From contig NZ_LN831051.1 of the NCBI RefSeq assembly GCF_001457635.1, positions 1,178,001 through 1,242,000 of the forward strand: DNA of 64,000 nucleotides. The letters run 5' to 3'. The number at the start of each line of letters is the position of its first letter. Position 1 is the stretch's first letter. This DNA comes from Streptococcus pneumoniae (lineage in GTDB: Bacteria > Bacillota > Bacilli > Lactobacillales > Streptococcaceae). The position numbers and the translations under genes were made by a program. Of this stretch, positions 8,343 through 17,018 are shown piece by piece. The notes below the pieces were generated by a model that saw only the letters and a list, made by a program, of their open reading frames with translations, did no database searches and was not told where the DNA came from.

Positions 8343-8891
8343 TTACTTGATAGCTTCGACCAAGTCTTGAGCTTGTTTTTCAAGTGAGTTTAGGACTGTT
8401 TCTTCAAGAACCAATTTTCCGTCTGCCCAGGCAGAGTCATTAACACGTGCAGCAGTGAAATCACCAACGCCTTGTGTACGGATAAATGGCAAGAGGTCTT
8501 TGTAGATAGCGAAAAGTTGATCGTGCCCTGCATTGGCTACAGATGATACTGTGACAAACTTGTCTTGAAGGGCAGAAACGCCACGTGTATCAGACAAGTC
8601 AAGGGCACGATATAGCCAGTCAAGCAAGTTTTTCACTGTACCAGGGATAGAGAAGTTGTAGACTGGAGAGAAAATCCAGATAGCATCCGCAACGAGAACT
8701 GCTTCACGAGCAGCAGCTACAGCTGGATGTGTTGGAACTTCCAAATCTTGGCTGAAGAGAGGAAGGGCTGAATAATCAAGGTAGCTAACTTCCGCTTTAC
8801 CAGCAAGTGCTTTCTCAGCTTCGAGCGCCATTTGGTGGTTGAAAGAACCTTGACGTAGTGATCCGACGATAAATAATACTTTTTTAGACAT
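8343..8891 (-). CDS. NADPH-dependent FMN reductase family flavoprotein
   Basis: A 182-residue flavodoxin-fold oxidoreductase. The N-terminal phosphate loop GSLRQGSFNHQ, the flavin contact SPVYNFSIPGTVKNLLDW and the following SS-rich strand are typical of NADPH-dependent FMN/azo/chromate reductases. I start at the ATG complementary to 8889-8891, since GGAGAC sits eight bases upstream; a longer frame upstream has no such site. It is monocistronic and reads toward the BOX. The physiological substrate cannot be told from sequence. Confidence 0.85.
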   Translation of the reverse strand: MSKKVLFIVGSLRQGSFNHQMALEAEKALAGKAEVSYLDYSALPLFSQDLEVPTHPAVAAAREAVLVADAIWIFSPVYNFSIPGTVKNLLDWLYRALDLSDTRGVSALQDKFVTVSSVANAGHDQLFAIYKDLLPFIRTQGVGDFTAARVNDSAWADGKLVLEETVLNSLEKQAQDLVEAIK

Positions 8892-9098
8892 GATGTGTCT
8901 CCTTTTTCTTAAAATTTCGAGAACTCTCTCGTTGTTATAAAATATATTACAACAAAACAAAAGAACTTGCAAGAAATTTGCTCAGAGTTTATTTGAAAAT
9001 TGTAAAATTTCGGAAACTCTAGTCATTTGTGACTGAAAAAGTAAGAACTGTTTCACTTTCAAAATCGGTTTTGTTTGAAGGGAGAAATAGAATTGGTT

Positions 9099-9167
9099 GC
9101 TCAAAGCACAGCTTTGAGGTTGCAGATAAAGCTGACGTGGTTTGAAGAGATTTTCGAAGAGTATTCT
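9099..9167 (-). repeat. Partial BOX element (boxA with remnant boxB, reverse orientation)
   Basis: GCTCAAAGCACAGCTTTGAGG (boxB part) leads to GCTGACGTGGTTTGAAGAG and TTTTCGAAGAGTATT (reverse boxA). boxC and part of boxA are missing. It lies about 45 bases upstream of tseB. Confidence 0.75.
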
Positions 9168-9211
9168 TATATTCACTTGTAATAAAGCTTAATAGATGGT
9201 AAAATAGACGA

Positions 9212-9700
9212 GTGAAAAAAAGACAAAACAAAGCAAAAAATAATCTACTGTGGCAGTATGGTCTAGGGATGACGATTTTGTTTGTGGTTATCAGTGCTTC
9301 CTTTCTGTATATGGTTTCTCTTAGCATGAAACCCTATCAAACAGCTAAAAGTGAAGGAGAAAAATTAGCTCAGCAGTATGCAGGATTAGAGCAGGCCGAT
9401 CAGGTTGATTTATACAATGGCTTGGAATCTTATTACAGCGTTCTTGGTCGTAATAAACAGCAAGAAGCACTTGCTGTTCTGATTGGAAAAGATGATCATA
9501 AGATTTACGTTTATCAGCTAAATCAGGGTGTTTCACAAGAAAAAGCAGAAACGGTTTCTAAGGAAAAGGGAGCTGGCGAAATTGACAAGATTATCTTTGG
9601 TCGTTATCAAGATAAGCCAATCTGGGAAGTCAAGTCAGGATCTGATTTTTATCTAGTAGATTTTGAAACAGGAGCATTGGTCAACAAGGAGGGCCTATGA
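9212..9700 (+). CDS. tseB: TseB/YpmB-like membrane-anchored protein (DUF5590, PepSY-like)
   Basis: A 162-residue protein with a short basic cytoplasmic tail, one membrane segment (about residues 15-37) and an extracytoplasmic PepSY-like domain ending DFYLVDFETGALV. In Bacillus the homologue YpmB/TseB modulates the elongation penicillin-binding protein PBP2A. Identification relies strongly on conserved neighbours: ypmB-aspB-asnS in Bacillus equals this gene, aspC and asnS here. It uses a GTG start and overlaps aspC by four bases (ATGA type). A wall-synthesis role in pneumococcus is inferred. Confidence 0.75.
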   Translation: MKKRQNKAKNNLLWQYGLGMTILFVVISASFLYMVSLSMKPYQTAKSEGEKLAQQYAGLEQADQVDLYNGLESYYSVLGRNKQQEALAVLIGKDDHKIYVYQLNQGVSQEKAETVSKEKGAGEIDKIIFGRYQDKPIWEVKSGSDFYLVDFETGALVNKEGL

Positions 9701-10884
9701 AATTATCCAACCGTGTTTTAGAAATGGAAGAAAGTGTGACTTTGGCTGCTGGAGCCCGTGCCAAAGCACTGAAGGCTGAGGGCAGAGATATTTTGTCTCT
9801 AACCTTGGGTGAGCCAGATTTCACTACTCCCAAAAATATCCAAGATGCCGCCATTGCATCGATTCGAGATGGGCGTGCTTCTTTTTATACAGTAACCTCA
9901 GGTCTGCCAGAGCTTAAGGCGGCGGTCAATAGCTACTTTGAGCGCTTTTACGGCTATTCTGTAGCGTCAAATCAAGTGACAGTCGCTGCGGGAGCCAAAT
10001 ATTCTCTCTATACCTTCTTTATGGCTGTGGTCAATCCAGGTGATGAAGTCATCATCCCAACCCCATACTGGGTTAGCTATGGAGATCAGGTCAAGATGGC
10101 AGAAGGCGTTCCCGTCTTTGTTTCTACTAAGGAAGACAATCACTTTAAGGTGACCGTAGATCAGTTAGAAGCAGCTCGCACTGACAAGACCAAGGTTTTG
10201 GTGCTGAATTCGCCATCTAATCCCACAGGTATGATTTACACCCGTGAGGAACTCTTGGCAATTGGAAACTGGGCTGTAGAAAATGATATTCTCATCCTAG
10301 CAGATGATATCTATGGCCGCTTGGTTTATAATGGTCATGAGTTCACACCGATTTCTAGCCTATCGGAAGCGATTCGCAAGCAAACAGTGGTCATCAATGG
10401 TGTGTCTAAAACCTATGCCATGACTGGTTGGCGGATTGGTTATGCCGTTGGAGAAGCAGACATTATCGCTGCCATGTCCAAGATTGCAGGTCAAACAACT
10501 TCGAATCCGTCAGCAGTAGCCCAATATGCAGCAGTTGAGGCTCTATCAGGTGAGCAAGATACTGTAGAAAGCATGCGTCAGGCCTTTGAGGAACGTCTTA
10601 ATACTATCTATCCCCTCCTTGCAGAGGTGCCAGGATTTGAAGTGGTCAAACCGCAAGGGGCCTTCTATCTCTTCCCAAATGTCAAAAAGGCCATGGAGAT
10701 GAAAGGCTACACGGATGTGACAGACTTTACAACTGCTATCTTAGAAGAAGCCGAAGTGGCCTTGGTAACAGGAGCTGGATTTGGAGCACCAGAAAATGTC
10801 CGCCTCAGCTATGCGACAGACCTAGACACGCTTAAAGAAGCAGTCGAACGCTTGAAAGCATTTATGGGTAGTGAGAATGATTGA
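9697..10884 (+). CDS. aspC: Aspartate aminotransferase
   Basis: A 395-residue class I pyridoxal-phosphate aminotransferase of the aspartate type, interconverting aspartate/2-oxoglutarate and oxaloacetate/glutamate. Visible motifs are LGEPDF, NSPSNPTG, the DDIYG segment and the Schiff-base lysine at residue 238 in SKTYAMTGWRIGY. Length is normal for the Bacillus-type enzyme. It starts within the stop of tseB and overlaps the next gene, so this is a tight operon with asnS, linking aspartate supply to asparaginyl-tRNA formation. Confidence 0.93.
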   Translation: MKLSNRVLEMEESVTLAAGARAKALKAEGRDILSLTLGEPDFTTPKNIQDAAIASIRDGRASFYTVTSGLPELKAAVNSYFERFYGYSVASNQVTVAAGAKYSLYTFFMAVVNPGDEVIIPTPYWVSYGDQVKMAEGVPVFVSTKEDNHFKVTVDQLEAARTDKTKVLVLNSPSNPTGMIYTREELLAIGNWAVENDILILADDIYGRLVYNGHEFTPISSLSEAIRKQTVVINGVSKTYAMTGWRIGYAVGEADIIAAMSKIAGQTTSNPSAVAQYAAVEALSGEQDTVESMRQAFEERLNTIYPLLAEVPGFEVVKPQGAFYLFPNVKKAMEMKGYTDVTDFTTAILEEAEVALVTGAGFGAPENVRLSYATDLDTLKEAVERLKAFMGSEND

Positions 10885-11242
10885 TCATTTTGAGATTAAG
10901 GTAAAGGATTTACAAATTTCAGAAGGATTTTATAGGAGTTTTCTCGCTCCTTTGGACTATAAAATGGCTTTTAAGACTAGTTCTCTAATTAGTTTTCTAT
11001 CCCCGAACAGCCCTCATCCTGGTGGTGATTTTTGGCTGACTCAGGGAACACAAGATCCTGTTCATTTTGCTTTTTTAGCAGAAAATAAGGAAGAAGTTCA
11101 GGCTTGTTATGAGGCTGGCTTAGAGGCAGGTGGGCGAGACAATGGGGTTCCTGGTTATCGAAGTGAGCATCCGATTTATTATGCTGCTTTTATGATTGAC
11201 CTGGATGGGAACAATATAGAGGTGGTTTGCCATAAAGAATAA
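10877..11242 (+). CDS. VOC family protein (glyoxalase/bleomycin-resistance fold)
   Basis: A 121-residue protein with the two beta-alpha-beta-beta-beta units of the vicinal oxygen chelate fold. The N-terminal MIDHFEIKVKDL (His), a central PVHFAFLA and the C-terminal DLDGNNIEVVCH (Glu) supply the usual metal-ligand positions. I prefer the ATG at 10877, which overlaps the aspC stop by eight bases, over the GTG six bases earlier. It is inserted between aspC and asnS, a position not occupied in Bacillus. Substrate unknown. Confidence 0.83.
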   Translation: MIDHFEIKVKDLQISEGFYRSFLAPLDYKMAFKTSSLISFLSPNSPHPGGDFWLTQGTQDPVHFAFLAENKEEVQACYEAGLEAGGRDNGVPGYRSEHPIYYAAFMIDLDGNNIEVVCHKE

Positions 11243-11260
11243 AAAAGAAAAGGAAAAATA

Positions 11261-12604
11261 ATGACAAAACGTGTAACGATTATTGATGTAAAAGACTATA
11301 TTGGTCAAGAAGTGACGATTGGCGCTTGGGTTGCCAACAAATCAGGAAAAGGGAAAATCGCTTTCTTACAATTGCGTGATGGAACAGCCTTCTTTCAAGG
11401 TGTGGCTTTTAAACCAAACTTTGTCGAAAAATTTGGTGAAGAAGTGGGACTTGAGAAGTTTGATGTTATCAAACGCTTGAGCCAAGAAACGTCTGTTTAT
11501 GTGACAGGTATTGTCAAAGAGGACGAACGTTCTAAATTTGGCTATGAGTTGGACATCACAGACATCGAAGTGATCGGTGAATCTCAAGACTACCCAATCA
11601 CACCAAAAGAACACGGAACAGACTTTTTGATGGATAACCGTCACTTGTGGCTACGCTCTCGTAAGCAAGTAGCTGTGTTGCAAATCCGTAACGCTATTAT
11701 CTATGCAACTTATGAGTTCTTTGACAAGAACGGTTTTATGAAGTTTGACAGCCCAATTCTTTCAGGAAATGCGGCAGAAGATTCTACAGAACTCTTTGAA
11801 ACTGACTACTTCGGAACGCCAGCCTACTTGAGCCAATCAGGTCAACTTTACCTAGAAGCAGGGGCTATGGCTCTTGGTCGTGTCTTTGACTTTGGTCCAG
11901 TTTTCCGTGCTGAAAAATCAAAAACACGCCGTCACTTGACTGAGTTCTGGATGATGGATGCTGAGTACTCATACTTGACACATGATGAGTCGCTTGACTT
12001 GCAAGAAGCTTATGTGAAAGCTCTTCTACAAGGTGTTCTTGACCGCGCGCCTCAAGCCTTGGAAACCTTGGAACGTGATACAGAACTCTTGAAACGCTAC
12101 ATTGCAGAGCCATTCAAACGTATCACTTACGATCAAGCCATTGACCTCTTGCAAGAGCATGAAAATGATGAAGATGCTGACTACGAGCATCTTGAGCATG
12201 GTGATGACTTTGGGTCACCACACGAAACTTGGATTTCAAACCACTTTGGTGTGCCAACATTTGTCATGAACTATCCAGCAGCCATCAAGGCTTTCTACAT
12301 GAAACCAGTTCCTGGAAATCCAGAGCGCGTGCTTTGTGCAGACTTGCTTGCTCCAGAAGGCTATGGAGAAATTATCGGTGGGTCTATGCGTGAGGAAGAT
12401 TACGATGCCCTTGTCGCTAAGATGGATGAACTTGGCATGGATCGTACAGAATATGAATTCTACCTTGACCTTCGTAAATACGGTACAGTTCCACACGGAG
12501 GATTTGGTATCGGTATCGAACGTATGGTAACCTTCGCAGCAGGAACAAAACATATCCGTGAAGCTATTCCATTCCCACGTATGTTGCACCGTATCAAACC
12601 ATAA
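11261..12604 (+). CDS. asnS: Asparaginyl-tRNA synthetase
   Basis: A 447-residue class IIb synthetase that charges tRNA-Asn. An N-terminal OB-fold anticodon-binding domain (about residues 1-110) is followed by the catalytic core with motif 2 ([19 protein letters not shown]) and motif 3 ([10 protein letters not shown]). The absence of the large insert seen in bacterial AspRS supports AsnRS. It is the last gene of the tseB-aspC-VOC-asnS operon and ends in an intrinsic terminator. Confidence 0.95.
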   Translation: MTKRVTIIDVKDYIGQEVTIGAWVANKSGKGKIAFLQLRDGTAFFQGVAFKPNFVEKFGEEVGLEKFDVIKRLSQETSVYVTGIVKEDERSKFGYELDITDIEVIGESQDYPITPKEHGTDFLMDNRHLWLRSRKQVAVLQIRNAIIYATYEFFDKNGFMKFDSPILSGNAAEDSTELFETDYFGTPAYLSQSGQLYLEAGAMALGRVFDFGPVFRAEKSKTRRHLTEFWMMDAEYSYLTHDESLDLQEAYVKALLQGVLDRAPQALETLERDTELLKRYIAEPFKRITYDQAIDLLQEHENDEDADYEHLEHGDDFGSPHETWISNHFGVPTFVMNYPAAIKAFYMKPVPGNPERVLCADLLAPEGYGEIIGGSMREEDYDALVAKMDELGMDRTEYEFYLDLRKYGTVPHGGFGIGIERMVTFAAGTKHIREAIPFPRMLHRIKP

Positions 12605-12611
12605 GAACAGG

Positions 12612-12634
12612 AAAACGCCCATGTGGCGTTTTTT
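12612..12634 (+). terminator. Intrinsic terminator after asnS
   Basis: An AAAACGCC/GGCGTTTT stem with a CATGT loop, followed by further T residues. Confidence 0.85.
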
Positions 12635-12653
12635 CGAATTCTAGTGTTTTTAC

Positions 12654-12682
12654 TTGCGTAAAAAAATTTTTTCTAGTATAAT
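12654..12682 (+). promoter_or_regulatory. Promoter of rpsF-ssb-rpsR
   Basis: TTGCGT (12654-12659), a 17-nt spacer containing an A/T-rich stretch, and TATAAT (12677-12682). Confidence 0.75.
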
Positions 12683-12689
12683 AGTTTAT

Positions 12690-12750
12690 TGTGAGCGAAC
12701 CTCACTTACCCCTTGCAAAGTCTTGGGGTCATTAGACCAAAAGGAGGAAC
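12690..12750 (+). promoter_or_regulatory. Structured 5' leader of rpsF, possible S6:S18 autoregulatory site
   Basis: Two hairpins stand between the promoter and the AGGAGG of rpsF: GTGAG/CTCAC at 12691-12705, and ACCCC/GGGGT spanning about 12709-12730. In Firmicutes the rpsF leader often carries an S6:S18-binding RNA motif. I cannot confirm its CCG signature by eye, so this is a candidate only. Confidence 0.4.
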
Positions 12751-12756
12751 ATATCA

Positions 12757-13047
12757 ATGGCTAAATACGAAATTCTTTATATCATTCGTCCAAACATTGA
12801 AGAAGAAGCTAAAAACGCTTTGGTAGCACGTTTTGACTCTATTTTGACTGACAACGGTGCAACTGTTGTTGAATCAAAAACTTGGGAAAAACGTCGTCTT
12901 GCATACGAAATCCAAGATTTCCGTGAAGGACTTTACCACATCGTTAACGTTGAAGCAAATGACGATGCAGCTCTTAAAGAGTTTGACCGTCTTTCAAAAA
13001 TCAACGCTGACATTCTTCGTCACATGATCGTCAAAATTGACGCGTAA
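12757..13047 (+). CDS. rpsF: 30S ribosomal protein S6
   Basis: A 96-residue ribosomal protein with the S6 signature [13 protein letters not shown] at the start and the [10 protein letters not shown] segment in the middle. It binds the central domain of 16S rRNA together with S18. It is the first gene of the rpsF-ssb-rpsR operon, an order conserved across Firmicutes, and has a strong AGGAGG site. S6 with S18 may repress this operon through the leader. Confidence 0.97.
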   Translation: MAKYEILYIIRPNIEEEAKNALVARFDSILTDNGATVVESKTWEKRRLAYEIQDFREGLYHIVNVEANDDAALKEFDRLSKINADILRHMIVKIDA

Positions 13048-13058
13048 GAAGGTAAACT

Positions 13059-13529
13059 ATGATTAACAATGTTGTACTTGTAGGGCGTATGACACGTGAC
13101 GCTGAGTTGCGTTATACCCCATCAAATGTAGCAGTTGCGACTTTTACTCTTGCAGTAAACCGTACATTTAAGAGTCAAAATGGTGAACGTGAGGCTGATT
13201 TTATCAATGTCGTTATGTGGCGCCAACAGGCTGAAAATCTTGCTAACTGGGCTAAAAAAGGCTCACTTATCGGGGTGACAGGTCGTATCCAGACTCGTAG
13301 TTACGATAACCAGCAAGGACAACGTGTCTACGTGACAGAGGTCGTGGCTGAGAATTTCCAAATGTTGGAAAGCCGTAGTGTGCGTGAGGGTCACACAGGT
13401 GGAGCTTACTCTGCACCAACTGCAAACTATTCAGCACCTACAAATTCAGTACCAGACTTTTCACGTAATGAAAATCCATTTGGAGCAACAAACCCATTGG
13501 ATATTTCAGATGATGATTTACCATTCTAA
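13059..13529 (+). CDS. ssbA: Single-stranded DNA-binding protein, housekeeping type
   Basis: A 156-residue SSB: an N-terminal OB-fold (about residues 1-105, starting [14 protein letters not shown]) followed by a flexible Gly/Ser/Asn tail and the acidic tip DISDDDLPF that recruits partner proteins. Its place between rpsF and rpsR marks it as the housekeeping SSB rather than the competence-induced SsbB. No competence (Com) box is evident upstream. Confidence 0.95.
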   Translation: MINNVVLVGRMTRDAELRYTPSNVAVATFTLAVNRTFKSQNGEREADFINVVMWRQQAENLANWAKKGSLIGVTGRIQTRSYDNQQGQRVYVTEVVAENFQMLESRSVREGHTGGAYSAPTANYSAPTNSVPDFSRNENPFGATNPLDISDDDLPF

Positions 13530-13560
13530 TGGACAACTAAACTTATAAAGGAGAAAAAAC

Positions 13561-13800
13561 ATGGCTCAACAACGTCGTGGCGGATTCAAACGCCGTAAAA
13601 AAGTTGATTACATCGCAGCAAACAAAATTGAATATGTTGATTACAAAGATACTGAGCTTCTTAGCCGTTTCGTTTCAGAACGTGGGAAAATCCTTCCTCG
13701 TCGTGTAACAGGAACTTCAGCTAAAAACCAACGTAAAGTAACAACAGCTATCAAACGCGCTCGCGTAATGGCTTTGATGCCTTTCGTAAACGAAGATTAA
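13561..13800 (+). CDS. rpsR: 30S ribosomal protein S18
   Basis: A 79-residue ribosomal protein with a basic N-terminus ([11 protein letters not shown]) and the S18 core [17 protein letters not shown] and [13 protein letters not shown]. It pairs with S6 on 16S rRNA. It is the last gene of the operon, directly followed by the terminator-repeat array. Confidence 0.97.
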   Translation: MAQQRRGGFKRRKKVDYIAANKIEYVDYKDTELLSRFVSERGKILPRRVTGTSAKNQRKVTTAIKRARVMALMPFVNED

Positions 13801-13804
13801 AGAA

Positions 13805-13985
13805 AAGACCCGGTTGGGTCTCTTTTTCATGAGCTTGAAAACAAGAAAGCGAATTAAGACCCCAACGGGTCTTTTTTCACAAGCTTTGAAATGAGAGAGC
13901 GAGTTAGGCTCAGTGGCTTCCTTTTTACGAGTTTGAAAACAAGAGAACACATTAAAAGCACGATGGAGCTTTTTCATAAATATGT
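13805..13985. repeat. Tandem array of about four degenerate 50-bp terminator-bearing repeats
   Basis: Units start near 13805, 13856, 13906 and 13954. Each begins with a short GC-rich stem plus a T-run (AAGACCCGGTTGGGTCTC-TTTTT; AAGACCCCAACGGGTC-TTTTTT; AGGCTCAGTGGCTTCC-TTTTT; AAAAGCACGATGGAGCTTTTT). In the first three it is followed by a common GAG/AAG-C/TTT-GAAA-A/T-xAAG/GAG-A-xA-C/GxAxATT tail. Spacings are 51, 50 and 48 bp. The first hairpin terminates rpsR; the others look like decaying duplicates. The 30-kDa-type ORF across it on the other strand is rejected. Confidence 0.7.
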
Positions 13986-14094
13986 CTCTTTTCTCATCCA
14001 AGAAATTAAAATAAAAATGATAAACTTTTTGAAAATAGGGGATTTGCCTACTTTATGATATAATGGAAAGAGTTAGATTGAAAGAGGTAGTGAG

Positions 14095-15495
14095 ATGGAC
14101 GCGAAATTAAGATACAAGGCAAAGAAGATCAAGATTGTCTTTTTTGATATTGATGATACATTGCGGAATTCAAAGACAGGGTTTATTCCAACTACAATTC
14201 CCACTGTTTTTAAACAGTTGCGTGAAAAAGGAATTTTAACAGGAATCGCCTCTGGACGTGGCATTTTTGGTGTTGTTCCAGAGATTCGTGATCTCAAGCC
14301 TGACTTTTTTGTAACTTTGAATGGGGCTTATATCGAAGATAAAAAAGGTCAGGTCATTTATCAGCATCAGATTGAAAAGTCAGATGTTGAGGAGTATATC
14401 TCTTGGGCTAAGCAAGAAGGAATTGAGTATGGCTTGGTTGGGAGTCATGATGCCAAGTTGTCGACTCGCACCGATATGATGAGTGAAGCTATCAATCCAA
14501 TTTATCCCGACTTAGATGTAGATCCCGATTTCCATGAAAAAGAAGATATCTATCAGATGTGGACTTTTGAAGATAAGGGAGATGACTTGCACTTGCCTGA
14601 CAGTCTCTCAGACAAACTTCGCATGGTTCGTTGGCATCAACATTCGTCTGATATTGTGCCGATTTCAGGCTCCAAAGCGACGGGGGTGGAAAAGGTTGTG
14701 GAACACCTTGGCTTGAAACCAGAGAAGGTCATGGTTTTTGGAGATGGTCTCAATGACTTGGAACTCTTTGATTATGCTGGAATCAGCGTTGCCATGGGAA
14801 TTTCTCATGATAAAATCAAAGAAAAAGCAGATTATATTACAAAAACATTAGAAGAAGATGGCATTTTTGATGCCTTAGAAGTATTTGGTATGGTAGAAAA
14901 AGAATTGCATTTTCCACAAGTAGACATTGAAACAGTAGAAGGTCTTCTTGCGACTATTAAGACCAATCACGGAGACTTACGTATCAAGCTTTTCCCTGAA
15001 CATGCTCCTAAAACAGTGGCTAACTTTGTATCTCTTTCAAAAGATGGCTACTATGATGGTGTCATTTTCCACCGTATTATCAAGGACTTTATGATCCAAG
15101 GTGGAGACCCAACTGGAACTGGTATGGGTGGCGAGTCAATCTACGGCGAATCTTTTGAGGATGAATTCTCAGAAGAGCTTTACAATATCCGTGGTGCTCT
15201 TTCCATGGCAAATGCTGGTCCAAATACCAACGGCAGCCAGTTCTTTATCGTGCAAAACCAACACCTACCTTATTCGAAGAAAGAAATTACTCGTGGTGGT
15301 TGGCCAGAACCGATTGCAGAAATCTATGCCAATCAAGGTGGGACACCTCACCTAGACCGCCGTCACACGGTTTTTGGTCAGTTAGCTGATGAAGCATCTT
15401 ACGCTGTCTTGGATGCCATTGCTGCTGTTGAGACAGGAGCTATGGACAAGCCAGTTGAAGATGTTGTAATTGAAACTATTGAAATCGAGGACTAA
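14095..15495 (+). CDS. Fused HAD (Cof-type) phosphatase and cyclophilin-type peptidyl-prolyl isomerase
   Basis: A 466-residue two-domain protein. Residues 1 to about 265 form a Cof-like HAD phosphatase: motif [12 protein letters not shown] (Asp nucleophile), motif II SGRG region, the lysine in [10 protein letters not shown] and motif [13 protein letters not shown]. Residues about 280-466 form a cyclophilin: [36 protein letters not shown] (catalytic Arg region) and [13 protein letters not shown]. No signal peptide is seen, so it acts in the cytoplasm. The fusion is known in streptococcal genomes but its substrate is not. Four overlapping-frame checks show no frameshift. It is followed at one base by cvfD. 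Confidence 0.92.
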   Translation: MDAKLRYKAKKIKIVFFDIDDTLRNSKTGFIPTTIPTVFKQLREKGILTGIASGRGIFGVVPEIRDLKPDFFVTLNGAYIEDKKGQVIYQHQIEKSDVEEYISWAKQEGIEYGLVGSHDAKLSTRTDMMSEAINPIYPDLDVDPDFHEKEDIYQMWTFEDKGDDLHLPDSLSDKLRMVRWHQHSSDIVPISGSKATGVEKVVEHLGLKPEKVMVFGDGLNDLELFDYAGISVAMGISHDKIKEKADYITKTLEEDGIFDALEVFGMVEKELHFPQVDIETVEGLLATIKTNHGDLRIKLFPEHAPKTVANFVSLSKDGYYDGVIFHRIIKDFMIQGGDPTGTGMGGESIYGESFEDEFSEELYNIRGALSMANAGPNTNGSQFFIVQNQHLPYSKKEITRGGWPEPIAEIYANQGGTPHLDRRHTVFGQLADEASYAVLDAIAAVETGAMDKPVEDVVIETIEIED

Positions 15496-15496
15496 G

Positions 15497-15856
15497 ATGA
15501 AAATCGGTGATAAGCTAAAGGGGCGTATTACAGGGATTCAGCCCTACGGTGCCTTTGTTGAGTTAGAGACGGGTGATACGGGGCTGATTCACATTTCAGA
15601 AATTCGGACAGGATTTATTGAAAATATTCATGAAACCTTGAAAGTCGATGAAGAGGTTCAAGTTCAGGTAGTGGATTTAGATGAATTTACGGGGAAAGCC
15701 AGTCTTTCTATCCGCACTTTGGAGGAAGAAAAGTACCAGTTTCCTAGACGGAGACGCTTTTCAAGCGACCGCTTTAACTACGGTTTTGCTCCCTTTCGAC
15801 GAATGCTACCAATCTGGACTGGAGAAGCTCTGCACCATTTAAAAAAGAAGAAGTAG
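15497..15856 (+). CDS. cvfD: S1-domain RNA-binding regulator CvfD/YugI-like
   Basis: A 119-residue protein consisting of one S1 RNA-binding domain (about residues 1-75; GRITGIQPYGAFVELETG and IHISEI are typical) and a basic tail rich in Arg/Phe. In pneumococcus the homologue CvfD is reported as a post-transcriptional regulator of stress and virulence genes. The start is the ATG at 15497, one base after the stop of the HAD-cyclophilin gene, implying co-transcription; an upstream in-frame ATG lies inside that gene. Confidence 0.85.
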   Translation: MKIGDKLKGRITGIQPYGAFVELETGDTGLIHISEIRTGFIENIHETLKVDEEVQVQVVDLDEFTGKASLSIRTLEEEKYQFPRRRRFSSDRFNYGFAPFRRMLPIWTGEALHHLKKKK

Positions 15857-15909
15857 TTTAGAGTTTTATATTTTTTGTAATGTTAATATAAATTTATTAT
15901 AATAGGACC

Positions 15910-16659
15910 ATGGAAGAAGAACAATTATTAAAATCAGGAGAGCGCATTAACCAGCTCTTTTCGACAGATATCAAAATCATTCAAAATAGAGAGGTTTTTA
16001 GCTATTCGGTGGATAGTGTTCTCTTATCACGATTTCCACGTTTTCCTAAGAAGGGGTTGATTGTGGATTTCTGTGCTGGGAATGGAGCAGTGGGGCTTTT
16101 TGCTAGCACTCGTACTCAAGCACAGATATTGTCTGTTGAGATTCAGGAGCGTTTGGCGGATATGGCTGAACGCTCTGTCCGTTTGAATGGATTAGAGGAG
16201 CAAATGCAGGTCATCTGCGATGATTTGAAAAATATGCCTGCTCACATTCAGGGGAGTAAGGTAGATATGATTTTGTGTAATCCACCCTATTTCAAGGTGG
16301 ATCCTTATTCTAATCTGAACGAGAGTGAACATTATCTCTTGGCTCGACACGAAATCACGACTAATTTGGAAGAAATCTGTCGTAGTGCCCAGAGTATTCT
16401 CAAGTCTAATGGGCGTTTGGCCATGGTTCATCGTCCTGATCGACTTCTGGATATTTTGGATACGTTAAAACGACATAATCTAGCCCCTAAGCGCCTGCAG
16501 TTTGTTTATCCAAAAAGAGAAAAGGAAGCCAATATGCTTTTGATTGAGGCGATCAAGGATGGCTCAACAAGTGGCTTTAAGGTCTTACCTCCTTTGATTG
16601 TCCACAATGATGATGGCTCTTATACGCCCGAAATCGAAGAGATTTATTATGGATCATAA
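15910..16659 (+). CDS. SAM-dependent methyltransferase, TrmN6/YabB type (tRNA1-Val adenine-37 N6)
   Basis: A 249-residue Rossmann-fold methyltransferase. The SAM loop is [15 protein letters not shown] (about residues 49-63) and the catalytic [11 protein letters not shown] motif (about residues 119-129) is of the N6-adenine type. Family relatives modify A37 of tRNA1-Val. The following GIY-YIG gene overlaps its end by 11 bases, the same yabB-yazA pairing seen in Bacillus. Target assignment is by homology. Confidence 0.85.
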   Translation: MEEEQLLKSGERINQLFSTDIKIIQNREVFSYSVDSVLLSRFPRFPKKGLIVDFCAGNGAVGLFASTRTQAQILSVEIQERLADMAERSVRLNGLEEQMQVICDDLKNMPAHIQGSKVDMILCNPPYFKVDPYSNLNESEHYLLARHEITTNLEEICRSAQSILKSNGRLAMVHRPDRLLDILDTLKRHNLAPKRLQFVYPKREKEANMLLIEAIKDGSTSGFKVLPPLIVHNDDGSYTPEIEEIYYGS

Positions 16660-16948
16660 GGCTTATATGTACGTTCTGGAGTGTCGTGATGGATCCTACT
16701 ATATAGGCTATACGACTGATGTGAGAAGACGCCTCGCTATCCACAATAGTGGGAAGGGAGCCAAATATACACGAGCACGCTTGCCAGTCAAACTTATCTA
16801 TGCTCAAGGTTTTGCCAGTAAGGAAGAAGCCATGTCGGCTGAAGCTCTTCTCAAGCGTAAGAAGAGGCCACAGAAGGAAGAATTTTTATCTGAAAATCAA
16901 GATAGAAATTTACTCAGTTATTTTGAAGAATCGTGGGGAGTCCTTTGA
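16649..16948 (+). CDS. GIY-YIG nuclease domain protein (YazA/UPF0213)
   Basis: A 99-residue protein comprising a single GIY-YIG domain: [17 protein letters not shown] holds the two signature strands, followed by [17 protein letters not shown] and a Glu in the SAEALLKRK helix. It is a small stand-alone nuclease family with no established biological target. The ATG at 16649 overlaps the methyltransferase stop by 11 bases, so translation is likely coupled. Confidence 0.87.
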   Translation: MDHKAYMYVLECRDGSYYIGYTTDVRRRLAIHNSGKGAKYTRARLPVKLIYAQGFASKEEAMSAEALLKRKKRPQKEEFLSENQDRNLLSYFEESWGVL

Positions 16949-16960
16949 CTCCTCTTACCT

Positions 16961-16989
16961 TTGTCAAAAAGCGAAAAAAATGCTACAAT
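16961..16989 (+). promoter_or_regulatory. Promoter of ppaC
   Basis: TTGTCA (16961-16966), a 17-nt spacer, TACAAT (16984-16989) with TGC just before it. Confidence 0.7.
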
Positions 16990-17018
16990 AAAGAAAATAA
17001 ACAAAATGAGGTATTATC

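Noticed and set aside
11120..11308. 62-residue minus-strand ORF between the VOC gene and asnS
   Set aside because: Shadow of the VOC gene with no start context.
13717..14001. 94-residue minus-strand ORF over the rpsR end and terminator array
   Set aside because: It arises from the repeat array and S18 antisense; no start context, no homology seen.
16936..16952. GGAGTC-CTTT-GACTCC hairpin after the GIY-YIG gene as a terminator
   Set aside because: The stem is only six base pairs and no T-run follows; it overlaps the stop codon region.
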